A program made the position numbers and the translations under genes. A stretch of DNA of 64,000 nucleotides from JBBQYD01 sp942493075 (lineage in GTDB: Bacteria > Verrucomicrobiota > Verrucomicrobiia > Limisphaerales > UBA8199), in NCBI GenBank assembly GCA_942493075.1, contig OW818681.1, forward strand, positions 5,208,001 through 5,272,000, read 5' to 3'. Below are positions 32,528-39,862 of this stretch, piece by piece. Every line of letters starts with the position of its first letter. The first letter of the stretch is position 1. Under the pieces are notes generated by a model. That model worked only from the letters and a program-made list of their open reading frames with translations. It did no database searches and was not told the DNA's origin.

Positions 32528-34432
32528 CTAAAACTTGACCCCAGCGGAAATAGCCTGGCTCTTGATCCAATTGTAAGAATCGTTATTCCCACGTTTTCTG
32601 GATTCGCCAATATCTGCATGAGTTGTGAGGCTTCCATCGTATTGGTTGAATGCCCTCTCGTTGCCGCTGCTATAATGAACCGTTGGAAAAAGCCGCTGGT
32701 ATGCAGATTCCGTATCGGTCTTAATGGCATGATCAAACTGGGTGACATTGTCGGGAACCACGCCTGGCCACGACAACCCCGTCCCCCACGGCATTCTCGC
32801 AACAGCGTCGAAAACCCCGATCCAGTTCACTTTGACGTCCTGATAATGCCTCAGAAAGGAACACTCTCTGCACCAAAAGCCCAGTTCATCTATTAAAGTC
32901 GCGACTTGCACCGCGATAACAGCCCCTCTACTCCACCCAGTGAGGTTTATTGTAAAGTCCTTACCTGCTTTTCTCGCAGCACAAAAGTCCTGCTCAATCT
33001 GATAGAAGACCCTAAGAGCGATGTCCGGTGAAGTCGTTCCTGCCACATTTGGTCCAGGAAAAAACCAAGCTGGGCTTTCCCTTGTTTCCTGGGCCATCCA
33101 CCATGCATTCGCCGCGCGTTCTCCAGCGTTTTCCAGTGTTCCTCCGAATGCGTAAAGGGCGAGGCCCAGATCGTCAGTTTCATGCACAGGTCCGTTCCTC
33201 ACAAACAGGTATAGAGAATGTCCCCCCGCCTCCTCAATCGGATCCCTGCTCTTCCACCTGCCGGTGCTGGGGGAGTAATCCCGGAACAGGTATTTGCGGT
33301 CGCCGGTGACGTTATCCTCATACATGGTGCTGAAACGCAGAGGCATCAGGCTGGCAAGCGGGCCAGTGACACGGATGGGCTCGGAGAATGGACCGTATTC
33401 GTAAGCCGCACTTTCCGCTCCATCGGCGGCGTTGTGCAACGCCACCACGTTCCCGTTGCCATCATAAGAAACCATGTGAGTTGAGGGTTGAAGGTTGAGA
33501 GTTGAACGCCCGAAATTGACGGCGAGAACGCCTCCAACGCCTCCTGCTCCTTGAATCGACCCTGATAGGTCGCTGCCGCGCATGAATGACGCTACAACGC
33601 CATTGGTATGGTCGAGGATGGCCAGCAAGACTTGGCGATCCCACACGAAACGGTTCGTATAGGCGGGATAATAGACACCCCCGCTATTGGTTGAAACAAT
33701 GCGCTGTATCCACCGGCCATCCGGTAGATGTGTCCATTCTTCACGCATACGCGCCTGACCCGGGACATTCACGGCGCTCTCCACCTCAACAAGACGATTC
33801 TCAGAACTCCATGTGTTGGTCCAGAGCGAATCCGAGAGCAGATTCCCATCTGAATCGTGCCAGAAGCTCTCATTCGCTCTCGGCACCAACACATTGCCCG
33901 CAATACTCGTCTGTCCTGCGGCGGAGACTGTGATGCTTTGCCAGACTGGTGTGCTGCTGTTAGCCACGGTAACTGCTTTGCGGAAGTATTCACCTTTCCG
34001 GTAGGTAGCCTGACTGTTGACAGTGACTGTGTTGGTGGCGAAACCGACACCCATGACATCCACCACGCCGGGAACCGTCCGGCTGGCGTATTGGTTCAGC
34101 AGATTTGCTGAGTAATCGGCGCTCCGCAAGTTCGCGCCATTGGCATCCCCACCTGCCTTGGTCCCGGTGCGATTGCCGATATCATCAAAGGCATACTCGA
34201 ATTGTTGTCCGGGCACGGGCGTGCCATCGGACCAATATTTCTTCCCGGAAATCACCTGGCCGAGGGAATCGTATTCATAGCGCCAATAACTGCCATCGGC
34301 TTCACGGCGCAACGTGCGTTGATTGGCGGCATTGTAATCGTAATTGAACGAGCTGAGGGTTGAAGGTTGAGCGTTGAAAGACTCAATCTTCAGGAGCCGA
34401 TTGGCCAGGTCATATGTCCGGGTGGTCGTCAT
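32528..34432 (-). CDS. 5'-truncated RHS protein with DUF2235/Tle-like lipase tip (RHS1)
   Basis: A 634-residue frame. Residues 1-420 are RHS repeats (TRTYDLANRLLKI, FNYDYNAANQRTLRREADGS, YEYDSLGQVISGKKYW, FDDIGNRTG) and core end (STGRWKSRDPIEEAGGHSLY, VHETDDLGL). The tip has INLTGWSRGAVIAVQVAT, a GxSxG nucleophile elbow with Ser about 501, VNWIGVFDAVA with an acidic candidate about 542, and LTTHADIGESR with His about 605, the layout of DUF2235/Tle1-type alpha/beta hydrolases (phospholipases). RHS-like codons continue upstream only to an in-frame TGA at 34466-34468, so the N-terminal secretion and shell regions are missing. A lipoprotein gene follows at once. Confidence 0.8.
   Translation of the reverse strand: MTTTRTYDLANRLLKIESFNAQPSTLSSFNYDYNAANQRTLRREADGSYWRYEYDSLGQVISGKKYWSDGTPVPGQQFEYAFDDIGNRTGTKAGGDANGANLRSADYSANLLNQYASRTVPGVVDVMGVGFATNTVTVNSQATYRKGEYFRKAVTVANSSTPVWQSITVSAAGQTSIAGNVLVPRANESFWHDSDGNLLSDSLWTNTWSSENRLVEVESAVNVPGQARMREEWTHLPDGRWIQRIVSTNSGGVYYPAYTNRFVWDRQVLLAILDHTNGVVASFMRGSDLSGSIQGAGGVGGVLAVNFGRSTLNLQPSTHMVSYDGNGNVVALHNAADGAESAAYEYGPFSEPIRVTGPLASLMPLRFSTMYEDNVTGDRKYLFRDYSPSTGRWKSRDPIEEAGGHSLYLFVRNGPVHETDDLGLALYAFGGTLENAGERAANAWWMAQETRESPAWFFPGPNVAGTTSPDIALRVFYQIEQDFCAARKAGKDFTINLTGWSRGAVIAVQVATLIDELGFWCRECSFLRHYQDVKVNWIGVFDAVARMPWGTGLSWPGVVPDNVTQFDHAIKTDTESAYQRLFPTVHYSSGNERAFNQYDGSLTTHADIGESRKRGNNDSYNWIKSQAISAGVKF
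33480..33506. repeat. GTTGARRGTTGA-type repeat inside RHS1, second copy
   Basis: GTTGAGGGTTGAAGGTTGAG and one more unit on the plus strand, translated on the minus strand as STLNLQPST before HMVSYDGNGN. Confidence 0.8.
34352..34380. repeat. GTTGARRGTTGA-type repeat inside RHS1, first copy
   Basis: GCTGAGGGTTGAAGGTTGAG followed by CGTTGAAAG, translated on the minus strand as SFNAQPSTLSS between two RHS repeats (LLKIE and FNYDYNAANQ). Confidence 0.75.
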
Positions 34433-34630
34433 GTGGCGCGCGGTCAGGTTTGCCTTGTTGCGAACTCAGTGAACTTTAGGGATCGGGTTAAGTCAACCGG
34501 TAATCTCGCAATGGGACGTTGTTCTGAACCTGCCGGGAAAGCGGTGCTTCACAGAACTCTCCAAAACGCGTAGCGCATCCCGATGGATGCAGGCGTTATC
34601 ACAGTCTGGCCCCGCGATTGTCTCGCCCCA

Positions 34631-35053
34631 GAACCCGAAGGGTTCGCAGCCATTAGACGGTGGTTGAGCGCGTCAGCGCGACACCACCGGACCAGGCGTT
34701 GTTCCGTCAGCACCCCGATGAGGGGTGCCAGCGTGTTTATGAGAACCAGCAGGATTCTGCGACCCCTGCCTGGGGTCATTCCGATCTTCCTTTGCACCCG
34801 GATTATCCATGAGCCTAGGTGCCGCGAGACGTTGCCATCCCTACCCCTTCCGAGCCCCGGATCAGGGGCGGCTGACAATAGCCCAAGGCAAGACCGCCCT
34901 GCGGTCGCCGCCTTGGGTTCCAGCCCCCCCGTTATCCGGTCTCTTTTCTCCTATTGGTTTGGCGCGTCACAAACGCGCCAAACCAATAGGAGCAAAGAGG
35001 TATATTCCTTATGACGCTCTACCCAGGACTGCGGCCTTCGGCCTGGTCCTGGG
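34631..35053. repeat. Cluster of short perfect and near-perfect palindromes
   Basis: In order: GAACCC-GAA-GGGTTC (34631-34645); CGGTGGT...ACCACCG around GCGCG-TCA-GCGCG (34659-34689); GCACCCC-GATGA-GGGGTGC (34710-34728, second copy of 27027-27045); CCCAAGGC...GCCTTGGG around GACCGC-CCT-GCGGTC (34882-34917); the long hairpin at 34941-34999; and CCCAGGAC...GTCCTGGG (35022-35053). The density suggests a structured or mobile palindromic element rather than coding sequence. Confidence 0.75.
34941..34999. repeat. Long hairpin related to the palindrome at 9475-9527
   Basis: Perfect 20-bp arms at 34948-34967 and 34973-34992 (core CCTATTGGTTTGGCGCG) with loop CACAA, extended by CTCTTT/AAAGAG after one mismatch. 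Like the 9475-9527 hairpin it has a five-base loop and a TGGTTTG(G)CGC core, suggesting one repeat family. Confidence 0.8.
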
Positions 35054-35352
35054 CTATTATCATGCCGCTCTTCCAGAGCTCAGGACAAAGTTGTTGAAAG
35101 ATTCAGGTTGAAGGTTGAAAGCCAGTCTCTTTGCACCTTGGTCGTGAATGCTGCAGACAATGATGCTTATCAGCGTCAGATTAGGTCCCTATTAGCGGTT
35201 TGTCATTTCGTTCCCAGGGCGGCTCAACCGCTGATCTGCGTCCATCTGTGCCATCTGCGGATTCATCCTAACGAAAACCGGAGATTCACGCCAAGAAGCC
35301 AGGACGCAAAGATTCTTAAGAAAAAACGGAGACTTCTTTTTCCTCTGTTTTT

Positions 35353-35440
35353 CTTGGCAGTCTTCGCGTCCCTGTGTGATTCCGATTCATCGTTTCCGTC
35401 TCTGGAACTCCTGCCGCGGTCGAGTGCCCGTCCTGGCACC
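35353..35440. repeat. Direct repeat flanking the RHS island, right copy
   Basis: Begins CTTGGCAGTCTTCGCGTCCC and ends near GTGCCCGTCCTGGCACCCAT. It is the same-orientation partner of 27137-27224, with 32 identical bases at 35389-35420. About 8.2 kb separates the copies. Confidence 0.75.
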
Positions 35441-35473
35441 CATCCCCATCCTTCAACATTCAACCAGAGACTT

Positions 35474-36121
35474 TCAACCCTCTCGGCCTTGCCGGGGGAT
35501 AGGGTTCAGAACCTTGGGAGTTTTCTTTCGAGGTTTTGGTTTCGCTTCGGTCGGACTGAGGGTCGTTCCGTGTGATGTCCTTGCAAAGATGGATGCCAGG
35601 AACTGGTCCGCCTTTTCGTTGTCCACCAGACCGAACTGCCGGAGCATTTCTCTATCGACCGGGCGGCCGGCAAATTCGTTTACCGGCAGGAAGTGGTTTA
35701 TCTGCTGCAGCACCTGAGCATAATCGACCTCCTCGAGTTCCACAGCCGCGTCTTCCGGTTTCTGCCGCTTCCAATCCTCACCATCATCGACGGTGTCCGT
35801 ATTGGGCTTGCGAAAGAACAGCTTGGTGTCTTCGCGAATGAGCCGGGTGTCGCCCAGGAGCCATACGAGAACTGCGCCGCCCTGGAGACTGGAGCGGGCG
35901 TTAGTGATCAGGTGGGTGTTTGGGGAGCGGTTGGACAGGACGGCTCGCGTGAGCAGGGCGACATCTGGTGGAAGGTCATCGGAGCCGACCAGATCGAGTT
36001 GTAGTTTCTCTGGCTTTGCGGCCAGCGCCTGTTCTAATTGGCCAATCTGCTCCAGGTGATCGCAGAAATAGCGCATTTTGAACAGAACCTGAGGGAAGGT
36101 TCGGGGTGAGGGCGATTTCAT
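35474..36121 (-). CDS. Hypothetical protein, possibly ClpP/crotonase-like fold
   Basis: A 215-residue cytoplasmic protein starting MKSPSPRTFPQVLFKMRYFC (ATG at 36121; a GTG lies 12 bases upstream). The centre, LTRAVLSNRSPNTHLITNAR followed by SSLQGGAVLVWLLGDTRLI, has the S-x-x-GGA-x-x-x-W spacing of inactive ClpP-like or crotonase-fold proteins, but no catalytic Ser-His-Asp set is evident. The last 30 residues are basic (TEAKPKPRKKTPKVLNPIP). It lies downstream of the CsgG/LpoB-like gene on the same strand with a 38-base gap, so it may be the last gene of the sigma-factor operon. Confidence 0.45.
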   Translation of the reverse strand: MKSPSPRTFPQVLFKMRYFCDHLEQIGQLEQALAAKPEKLQLDLVGSDDLPPDVALLTRAVLSNRSPNTHLITNARSSLQGGAVLVWLLGDTRLIREDTKLFFRKPNTDTVDDGEDWKRQKPEDAAVELEEVDYAQVLQQINHFLPVNEFAGRPVDREMLRQFGLVDNEKADQFLASIFARTSHGTTLSPTEAKPKPRKKTPKVLNPIPRQGREG

Positions 36122-36159
36122 AGGAACTTTCACTTCTTGATTGTGGAACTTGCACTACA

Positions 36160-37131
36160 CTATTTGACAAGCTTCGGAACAATACGTTCCGCGAGATCAA
36201 ACGCAGCATTTTGCAGGGCGGTTTTTGCAGCCGTTTGCTCTGTCAAATCCGCAGCCACGCTGGTCTGGCGATCCACAACCAAAATAGCGCCTTTGGCATT
36301 GCGGACCTTTAGCTCGACCCGGGATTTGCAGGCGACCAGGTTGCCTTTGCGCATGCCATGGGCGCTAAATGCTTCGCCTACGATTTCCAAATCCGGTTTT
36401 TTAGTTGATCGATCGTCCAACAGAGTAAAACCGCATTCGATAAGAACCTTGCCAAGTTCGGTCTCAACAGCCGGGTCGATGACGGGCTCACCAAAATGGC
36501 GCTCAGTAATCTTCACTGAAACAGAGGGGAGTTGATTCGACTTTAGGCTCTGCTTTAGGGCCGCGATCCGCTCTTCGCGCGGTTTGAACTGGGCAACCAT
36601 GGTGCCGCCTTTGCTCGTGATCGTGGCGGCAATTTTCTTCGCTAATTCTTCCGAGAGAACGGTGATCTGCTTCGCGCTTCCACCCTTCACCATCTCACCA
36701 TAGACACGGCTGGTTTCGGTCCCGATAACCTTGGCGACCATTACCGTTTCGTTGTCGACTTTGAAAATGCGGCCAGTCACAAGGATCTTGGCGCCCGTGA
36801 GGTGTCCAACTTTTGCAGCCGTATCGGCCGAAACAGTGCCGGAGAGGCTCAGTTCCTGTTCTCCAAGAACTTTGTCCAATTCGGCGCGTTCAACCAGGAT
36901 GAGTTGAGGCTCCACGGAAAGAGCGGCGTTGATCATCGTAGCGGCTTTCGGCCCGAGATCGCGCACGCCCTCGTCTTTGGATTCAAAATCGAACACTGCC
37001 ACCGACAGAATGTCCGGCTGCGCCTGGGTCGGCTTCACCGCTGGAGCTGCGGGAGCCGCTGGCGCCGCGAGGAGCGTCGTGCATGCGAGCATGGTCACGA
37101 GCGACAGGAATGCTTTGAATGGATTATTCAT
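36160..37131 (-). CDS. CsgG/LpoB-like secreted protein
   Basis: A 323-residue protein from the ATG at 37131. The leader MNNPFKAFLSLVTMLACTTL is followed by LLAAPAAPAAPA, giving a signal-peptidase I site. The mature part shows the CsgG/penicillin-binding-protein-activator fold: ILSVAVFDFESKDEGVRDLG, MINAALSVEPQLILVERAEL, DKVLGEQELSLSG, GHLTGAKILVTGRIF, followed by a second strand set (VSVKITERHFG, LGKVLIECGFTLLDDRSTKK). Proteins of this type assemble or regulate outer-envelope complexes. The ATG overlaps the stop of the preceding gene, so it is co-translated within the ECF sigma operon. Confidence 0.8.
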   Translation of the reverse strand: MNNPFKAFLSLVTMLACTTLLAAPAAPAAPAVKPTQAQPDILSVAVFDFESKDEGVRDLGPKAATMINAALSVEPQLILVERAELDKVLGEQELSLSGTVSADTAAKVGHLTGAKILVTGRIFKVDNETVMVAKVIGTETSRVYGEMVKGGSAKQITVLSEELAKKIAATITSKGGTMVAQFKPREERIAALKQSLKSNQLPSVSVKITERHFGEPVIDPAVETELGKVLIECGFTLLDDRSTKKPDLEIVGEAFSAHGMRKGNLVACKSRVELKVRNAKGAILVVDRQTSVAADLTEQTAAKTALQNAAFDLAERIVPKLVK

Positions 37132-38024
37132 GATTCGGGGATACTGCCGGGAAGGTGCAGCGGCTGAGCCCGCACCGCCAGACGGCAGAGGTAAACGAGG
37201 TTTAACTGCGATTGAGGATCGAACTCGAGTCTGGAAATGAGATCGGATTGCACCACGACGATCTGACCTTGCCCTTCGGCGAGGGAAAAGAAGGATGGAG
37301 ATGGCGGATCGGTATGCGCGGGCGGGGGCTGTATCCACACGACGCCCGTTCCACGTGCGGCCAGCGCTTTGACTCGGCTAACAAAGTCACGAGGAACTTC
37401 TTTTGCAACCGGGAAAGGACCAACGATGGCGAGCTTCCCTGTGAACGAATTGAACCCTGTGGATGTCAGGTCATGAAATTGGAGCCCGCTCACAGCCAAC
37501 GCGGGCTTGATCGCATTCGTTGGGTCGAGCACTCCTATGAGGGTATTGCCAGCGAGGGTGCGCAATTCGTGCAGGAGATTCGTTCCAAAAGCGCGGATGT
37601 TTATGTTGCCCAGGACTGTATTGGTGCCATTCCGAAACTGCACCAAAAATCGGGTCTCGGCCTTCACGACCGGTATATCGATGTCCACAGATTCAAGAAT
37701 GGTTTGCCCAGGCGGCACGTGGAGAGTTTTCCATGTGATGTCCCTGTGCAGCGCGGCCGTGGATTCCGCAGCCTGGTAAAGCCTGAGTCGGACCTCGCGA
37801 TGAAACGGTTCTGAAGTGCTGTTGCTGACCAGAAGCGAAAACTGCGTGCGGTTGCCTGAGAAGACGCACGGCGCAGAGTCGAGCGCGGTAATCTTGAGAG
37901 GCACAGGCGGCACTTGCGATTGAACGGGGACCGCGGCCAGCGCCAGCCACCCGGCGAGGCCAGCCAGCACCAGGTGGCAGGCTCGGGCCTTCGGCAGCTT
38001 CAAAATGGGCGCGTGCGCAGGCAT
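37128..38024 (-). CDS. Secreted hypothetical protein of the sigma-factor operon
   Basis: A 298-residue protein with a long leader (basic LPKARACHL, then VLAGLAGWLALAAVPVQSQ). The mature part starts with an immunoglobulin-like beta domain (VPLKITALDSAPCVFSGNRT, FSLLVSNSTSEPFHREVRLR), then an alpha/beta region (LTSTGFNSFTGKLAIVGPF, VKALAARGTGVVWIQPPP). It recalls glutamine-amidotransferase-like or BatA-neighbour proteins, but no family is certain. It overlaps the next gene by four bases (ATGA) and follows the anti-sigma-like gene by 4 bases. Confidence 0.6.
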   Translation of the reverse strand: MPAHAPILKLPKARACHLVLAGLAGWLALAAVPVQSQVPPVPLKITALDSAPCVFSGNRTQFSLLVSNSTSEPFHREVRLRLYQAAESTAALHRDITWKTLHVPPGQTILESVDIDIPVVKAETRFLVQFRNGTNTVLGNINIRAFGTNLLHELRTLAGNTLIGVLDPTNAIKPALAVSGLQFHDLTSTGFNSFTGKLAIVGPFPVAKEVPRDFVSRVKALAARGTGVVWIQPPPAHTDPPSPSFFSLAEGQGQIVVVQSDLISRLEFDPQSQLNLVYLCRLAVRAQPLHLPGSIPES

Positions 38025-38028
38025 GGGT

Positions 38029-38649
38029 TTACGAGGGGAGGTTTAGCGAGCGTGCCGCGATTTGCAGGGCCCGAGGCTGGGGCCTCGTTTCCCGACTGGA
38101 CCATGCGCAATCGGGGCCGACCACCAGCACGCCGCCCTGATGATCGAGAAGGACCTCATAACGTTTGCCTTCAAAGGAGAAGTCCTGGCCGTTGAGAACA
38201 ACCAAACGGGTGCGGGAATTGCGGCTGGCGACCTGCACGAGCACGGCCTCCTCTTGCGCCACATTCGGCTTCTCTGCCAACATAAGGGTTGTCGAGTTGC
38301 GTCCAAGAACCACACCACGAAGCTGGCTTGGAAACAAACCAGCCAATTCACTGTAATACTTGCGGGCTTCGGCAAGCTGCTGGTCCGTGATGCCCGGACT
38401 GGTTCCGGGTTGATGGCTCCACAACGCCAGGAGCAGCATGATGGCGGCCGCGGCCCATAATCCTGCGAAGGCAAGGCGTGGATGGCTGGCGCCAGCAAGC
38501 CAATTGGGGAGGGTAACGGTTTCGCGCGGGCGCGATAGGCTGCGCTGAAGCCCGCGCAACACGTCCTTGGGCAAGGCCTCGCAAAAGTCCGGTGATTCGG
38601 TGGGGACCTGGACGGTTTTGAGGAGTTGGTCCAGTTGGTGATCGGTCAT
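38029..38649 (-). CDS. Anti-sigma-factor-like membrane protein
   Basis: A 206-residue protein from the ATG at 38649, preceded by a strong GGAGGAA ribosome binding site. A cytoplasmic N-terminal segment (MTDHQLDQLLKTVQVPTES, DVLRGLQRSLSRPRE) precedes one membrane span (about residues 58-76, FAGLWAAAAIMLLLALW) and a periplasmic region (ARKYYSELAGLFPSQLRGVV, AVLVQVASRNSRTRLVVL). This topology and the four-base overlap with the ECF sigma gene suggest a sigma-factor regulator, though no zinc-binding HxxxCxxC motif is present. Confidence 0.65.
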   Translation of the reverse strand: MTDHQLDQLLKTVQVPTESPDFCEALPKDVLRGLQRSLSRPRETVTLPNWLAGASHPRLAFAGLWAAAAIMLLLALWSHQPGTSPGITDQQLAEARKYYSELAGLFPSQLRGVVLGRNSTTLMLAEKPNVAQEEAVLVQVASRNSRTRLVVLNGQDFSFEGKRYEVLLDHQGGVLVVGPDCAWSSRETRPQPRALQIAARSLNLPS

Positions 38650-39188
38650 GTGTTCCTCCTGGAAAGGTGTTTTAAGGATTTCTTGAGCTGGCGTCGCGCA
38701 ACGAACAGGCGCCAGGACACGGTTGTTTCGGAGCAACCGAGAGCGGAAGCGGCTTCGGCATGGCTTAAGCCTTCGTAGGTCGTGAGCACCACAGCGGCAC
38801 GATGGGCGGGCTTAAGCTTCATCAGCGCCTCATGCACTGCTTGAGAGCAATCGATATCCTGTCCGGGTTCTTCCCCAGCCTCTAGATTCTCCGCGAACGA
38901 TTGGTGCAGAGATTCGAGACGCGCTCGCCTGGCCTTCCAATTGAGGCATTGGTTCACCGCTATCCGGCGCAGCCAGGCAGAGATCTGGGATTCGCCGCGG
39001 AACTGAGCGTAGTTCCGGAAAGCCTGAACAAAGGTCTCCTGGGAGAGATCTTCTGCATCTTGAACGCAGCCGGTCATGCGATAACAGATTGAAAACACGA
39101 GTCTCCGGTGCTCATGAACGAACGCGTCCACCTCGGGTATAGATACCTGAGGATCAGCAGCTTCGGTCGGTTCTTCGGCAACAGCCAT
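38646..39188 (-). CDS. ECF-type RNA polymerase sigma factor
   Basis: A 180-residue sigma-70 family protein. Region 2 reads FVHEHRRLVFSICYRMTGCV, DAEDLSQETFVQAFRN, then ISAWLRRIAVNQCLNWKARR; region 4 reads LKPAHRAAVVLTTYEGLSHA followed by EAASALGCSETTVSWRLFVA. The ATG at 39188 was preferred to the TTG at 39215. It heads an operon with an anti-sigma-like protein, a secreted protein and a CsgG/LpoB-like protein, so it probably controls an envelope response, perhaps including its own operon. Confidence 0.9.
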   Translation of the reverse strand: MAVAEEPTEAADPQVSIPEVDAFVHEHRRLVFSICYRMTGCVQDAEDLSQETFVQAFRNYAQFRGESQISAWLRRIAVNQCLNWKARRARLESLHQSFAENLEAGEEPGQDIDCSQAVHEALMKLKPAHRAAVVLTTYEGLSHAEAASALGCSETTVSWRLFVARRQLKKSLKHLSRRNT

Positions 39189-39313
39189 ACTGAGCACTTC
39201 TACCAGACTAGACAATCGCTCCGGTAGTTTCCTTTGAAAAAAATCTTTAGGATACCGTTTTTTTCGCTGGGGTGGGAAAAAGATCTGGCTAGGTTTGGAA
39301 ACGAGAACCGATC

Positions 39314-39793
39314 ATGTCAATCCTCTCAAGGTACCGCCTAACGCTCGGCCTGTTCATGCTTGGACTGATTCTAAGCGGTGTGACCGCATTCCCACTTGAA
39401 TGGGAAATGCGATTACTCGCCTCGTGGTTTGGGGTTGATCCGTCCCTGCCACCGGATCATTACACTGGGCTCTCGTTCTGGCTGGCGACAGTAAACAATG
39501 GATTGCGAGAAACCCACGCCGCCTACCCGTGGATGGCCTATGGCACGGATTGGCTGGCGTTCGCGCACATTGCCATTGCTGTGTATTTCATAGGCCCGTT
39601 AATCAATCCACTGAAGAATGACTGGGTAATCTATGCCGGACTCATCGGGTGCGTTTTGGTGATTCCGCTGGCTCTGATCTGCGGACCCTTGCGCGGCATT
39701 CCATTTTATTGGCGGGTGCTCGATTGCTGGTTTGGGATTTTTGGCGCAGTTCCCCTGCTGTACTGCCTGCACTTAACTCGGTTGATCGGGTAG
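39314..39793 (+). CDS. Four-segment membrane protein of unknown function
   Basis: A 159-residue polytopic protein with hydrophobic segments at about residues 7-28, 75-95, 103-123 and 132-153. Conserved-looking loops include LPPDHYTGLSFWLATVNNGL, AYGTDWLAFAHIAIA and CGPLRGIPFYWRVLDCWFG, a pattern of uncharacterised membrane proteins. The stop codon TAG (39791-39793) falls on the first bases of the group II intron that occupies the opposite strand, so the original C-terminus may have been changed by the intron's arrival. It diverges from the ECF sigma gene. Confidence 0.65.
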   Translation: MSILSRYRLTLGLFMLGLILSGVTAFPLEWEMRLLASWFGVDPSLPPDHYTGLSFWLATVNNGLRETHAAYPWMAYGTDWLAFAHIAIAVYFIGPLINPLKNDWVIYAGLIGCVLVIPLALICGPLRGIPFYWRVLDCWFGIFGAVPLLYCLHLTRLIG

Positions 39794-39862
39794 GAGGTGA
39801 GGGTTAGAACCTCACCGTCCTCCCACACCACCGGACGTACGGTTCCGTATCACGGCGGTTCA
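39790..39862 (-). ncRNA. Group II intron domains V and VI
   Basis: Domain V occupies about 39827-39860 on the minus strand (AACCGCCGTGATACGGAACC then GTACGTCCGGTGGT), pairing its ends and capped by a GAAC-type loop. Domain VI is the hairpin GGTGAGG/CCTCACC (39796-39816) with TTCTAAC between, which supplies a candidate branch-point A. It directly follows the reverse transcriptase stop. Confidence 0.8.

Larger units (their letters stand above)
34469..35473. other. One-kilobase gene-free, palindrome-rich spacer upstream of RHS1
   Basis: No convincing gene on either strand. Short open frames exist (for example minus 34549-34878), but their codons simply read through palindromes. The stretch contains the palindrome cluster at 34631-35053, a 26-pair hairpin at 34941-34999, a GTTGARR repeat at 35090-35120, an oppositely oriented pair CCAGGACGCAAAGATTCTTA (35299 onward) and TTCTTGGCAGTCTTCGCGTC (35351 onward), and the right flanking repeat at 35353-35440. 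The missing 5' part of the RHS gene should have been here. Confidence 0.7.

Noticed and set aside
34549..34878. Minus-strand frame of 109 codons that looks like a conserved hypothetical
   Set aside because: Its codons run through several palindromes and it has no ribosome binding site; I consider it a spurious translation of repeats.
29359..35120. The regularly recurring GTTGARR units as a CRISPR or spacer array
   Set aside because: There are no unique spacers of constant length, the units are only 7-8 bases, and most are translated within RHS genes.
36137..38498. Several long plus- and minus-strand alternative frames in the sigma-factor operon
   Set aside because: They mirror genuine genes with signal peptides and tight overlaps on the minus strand.
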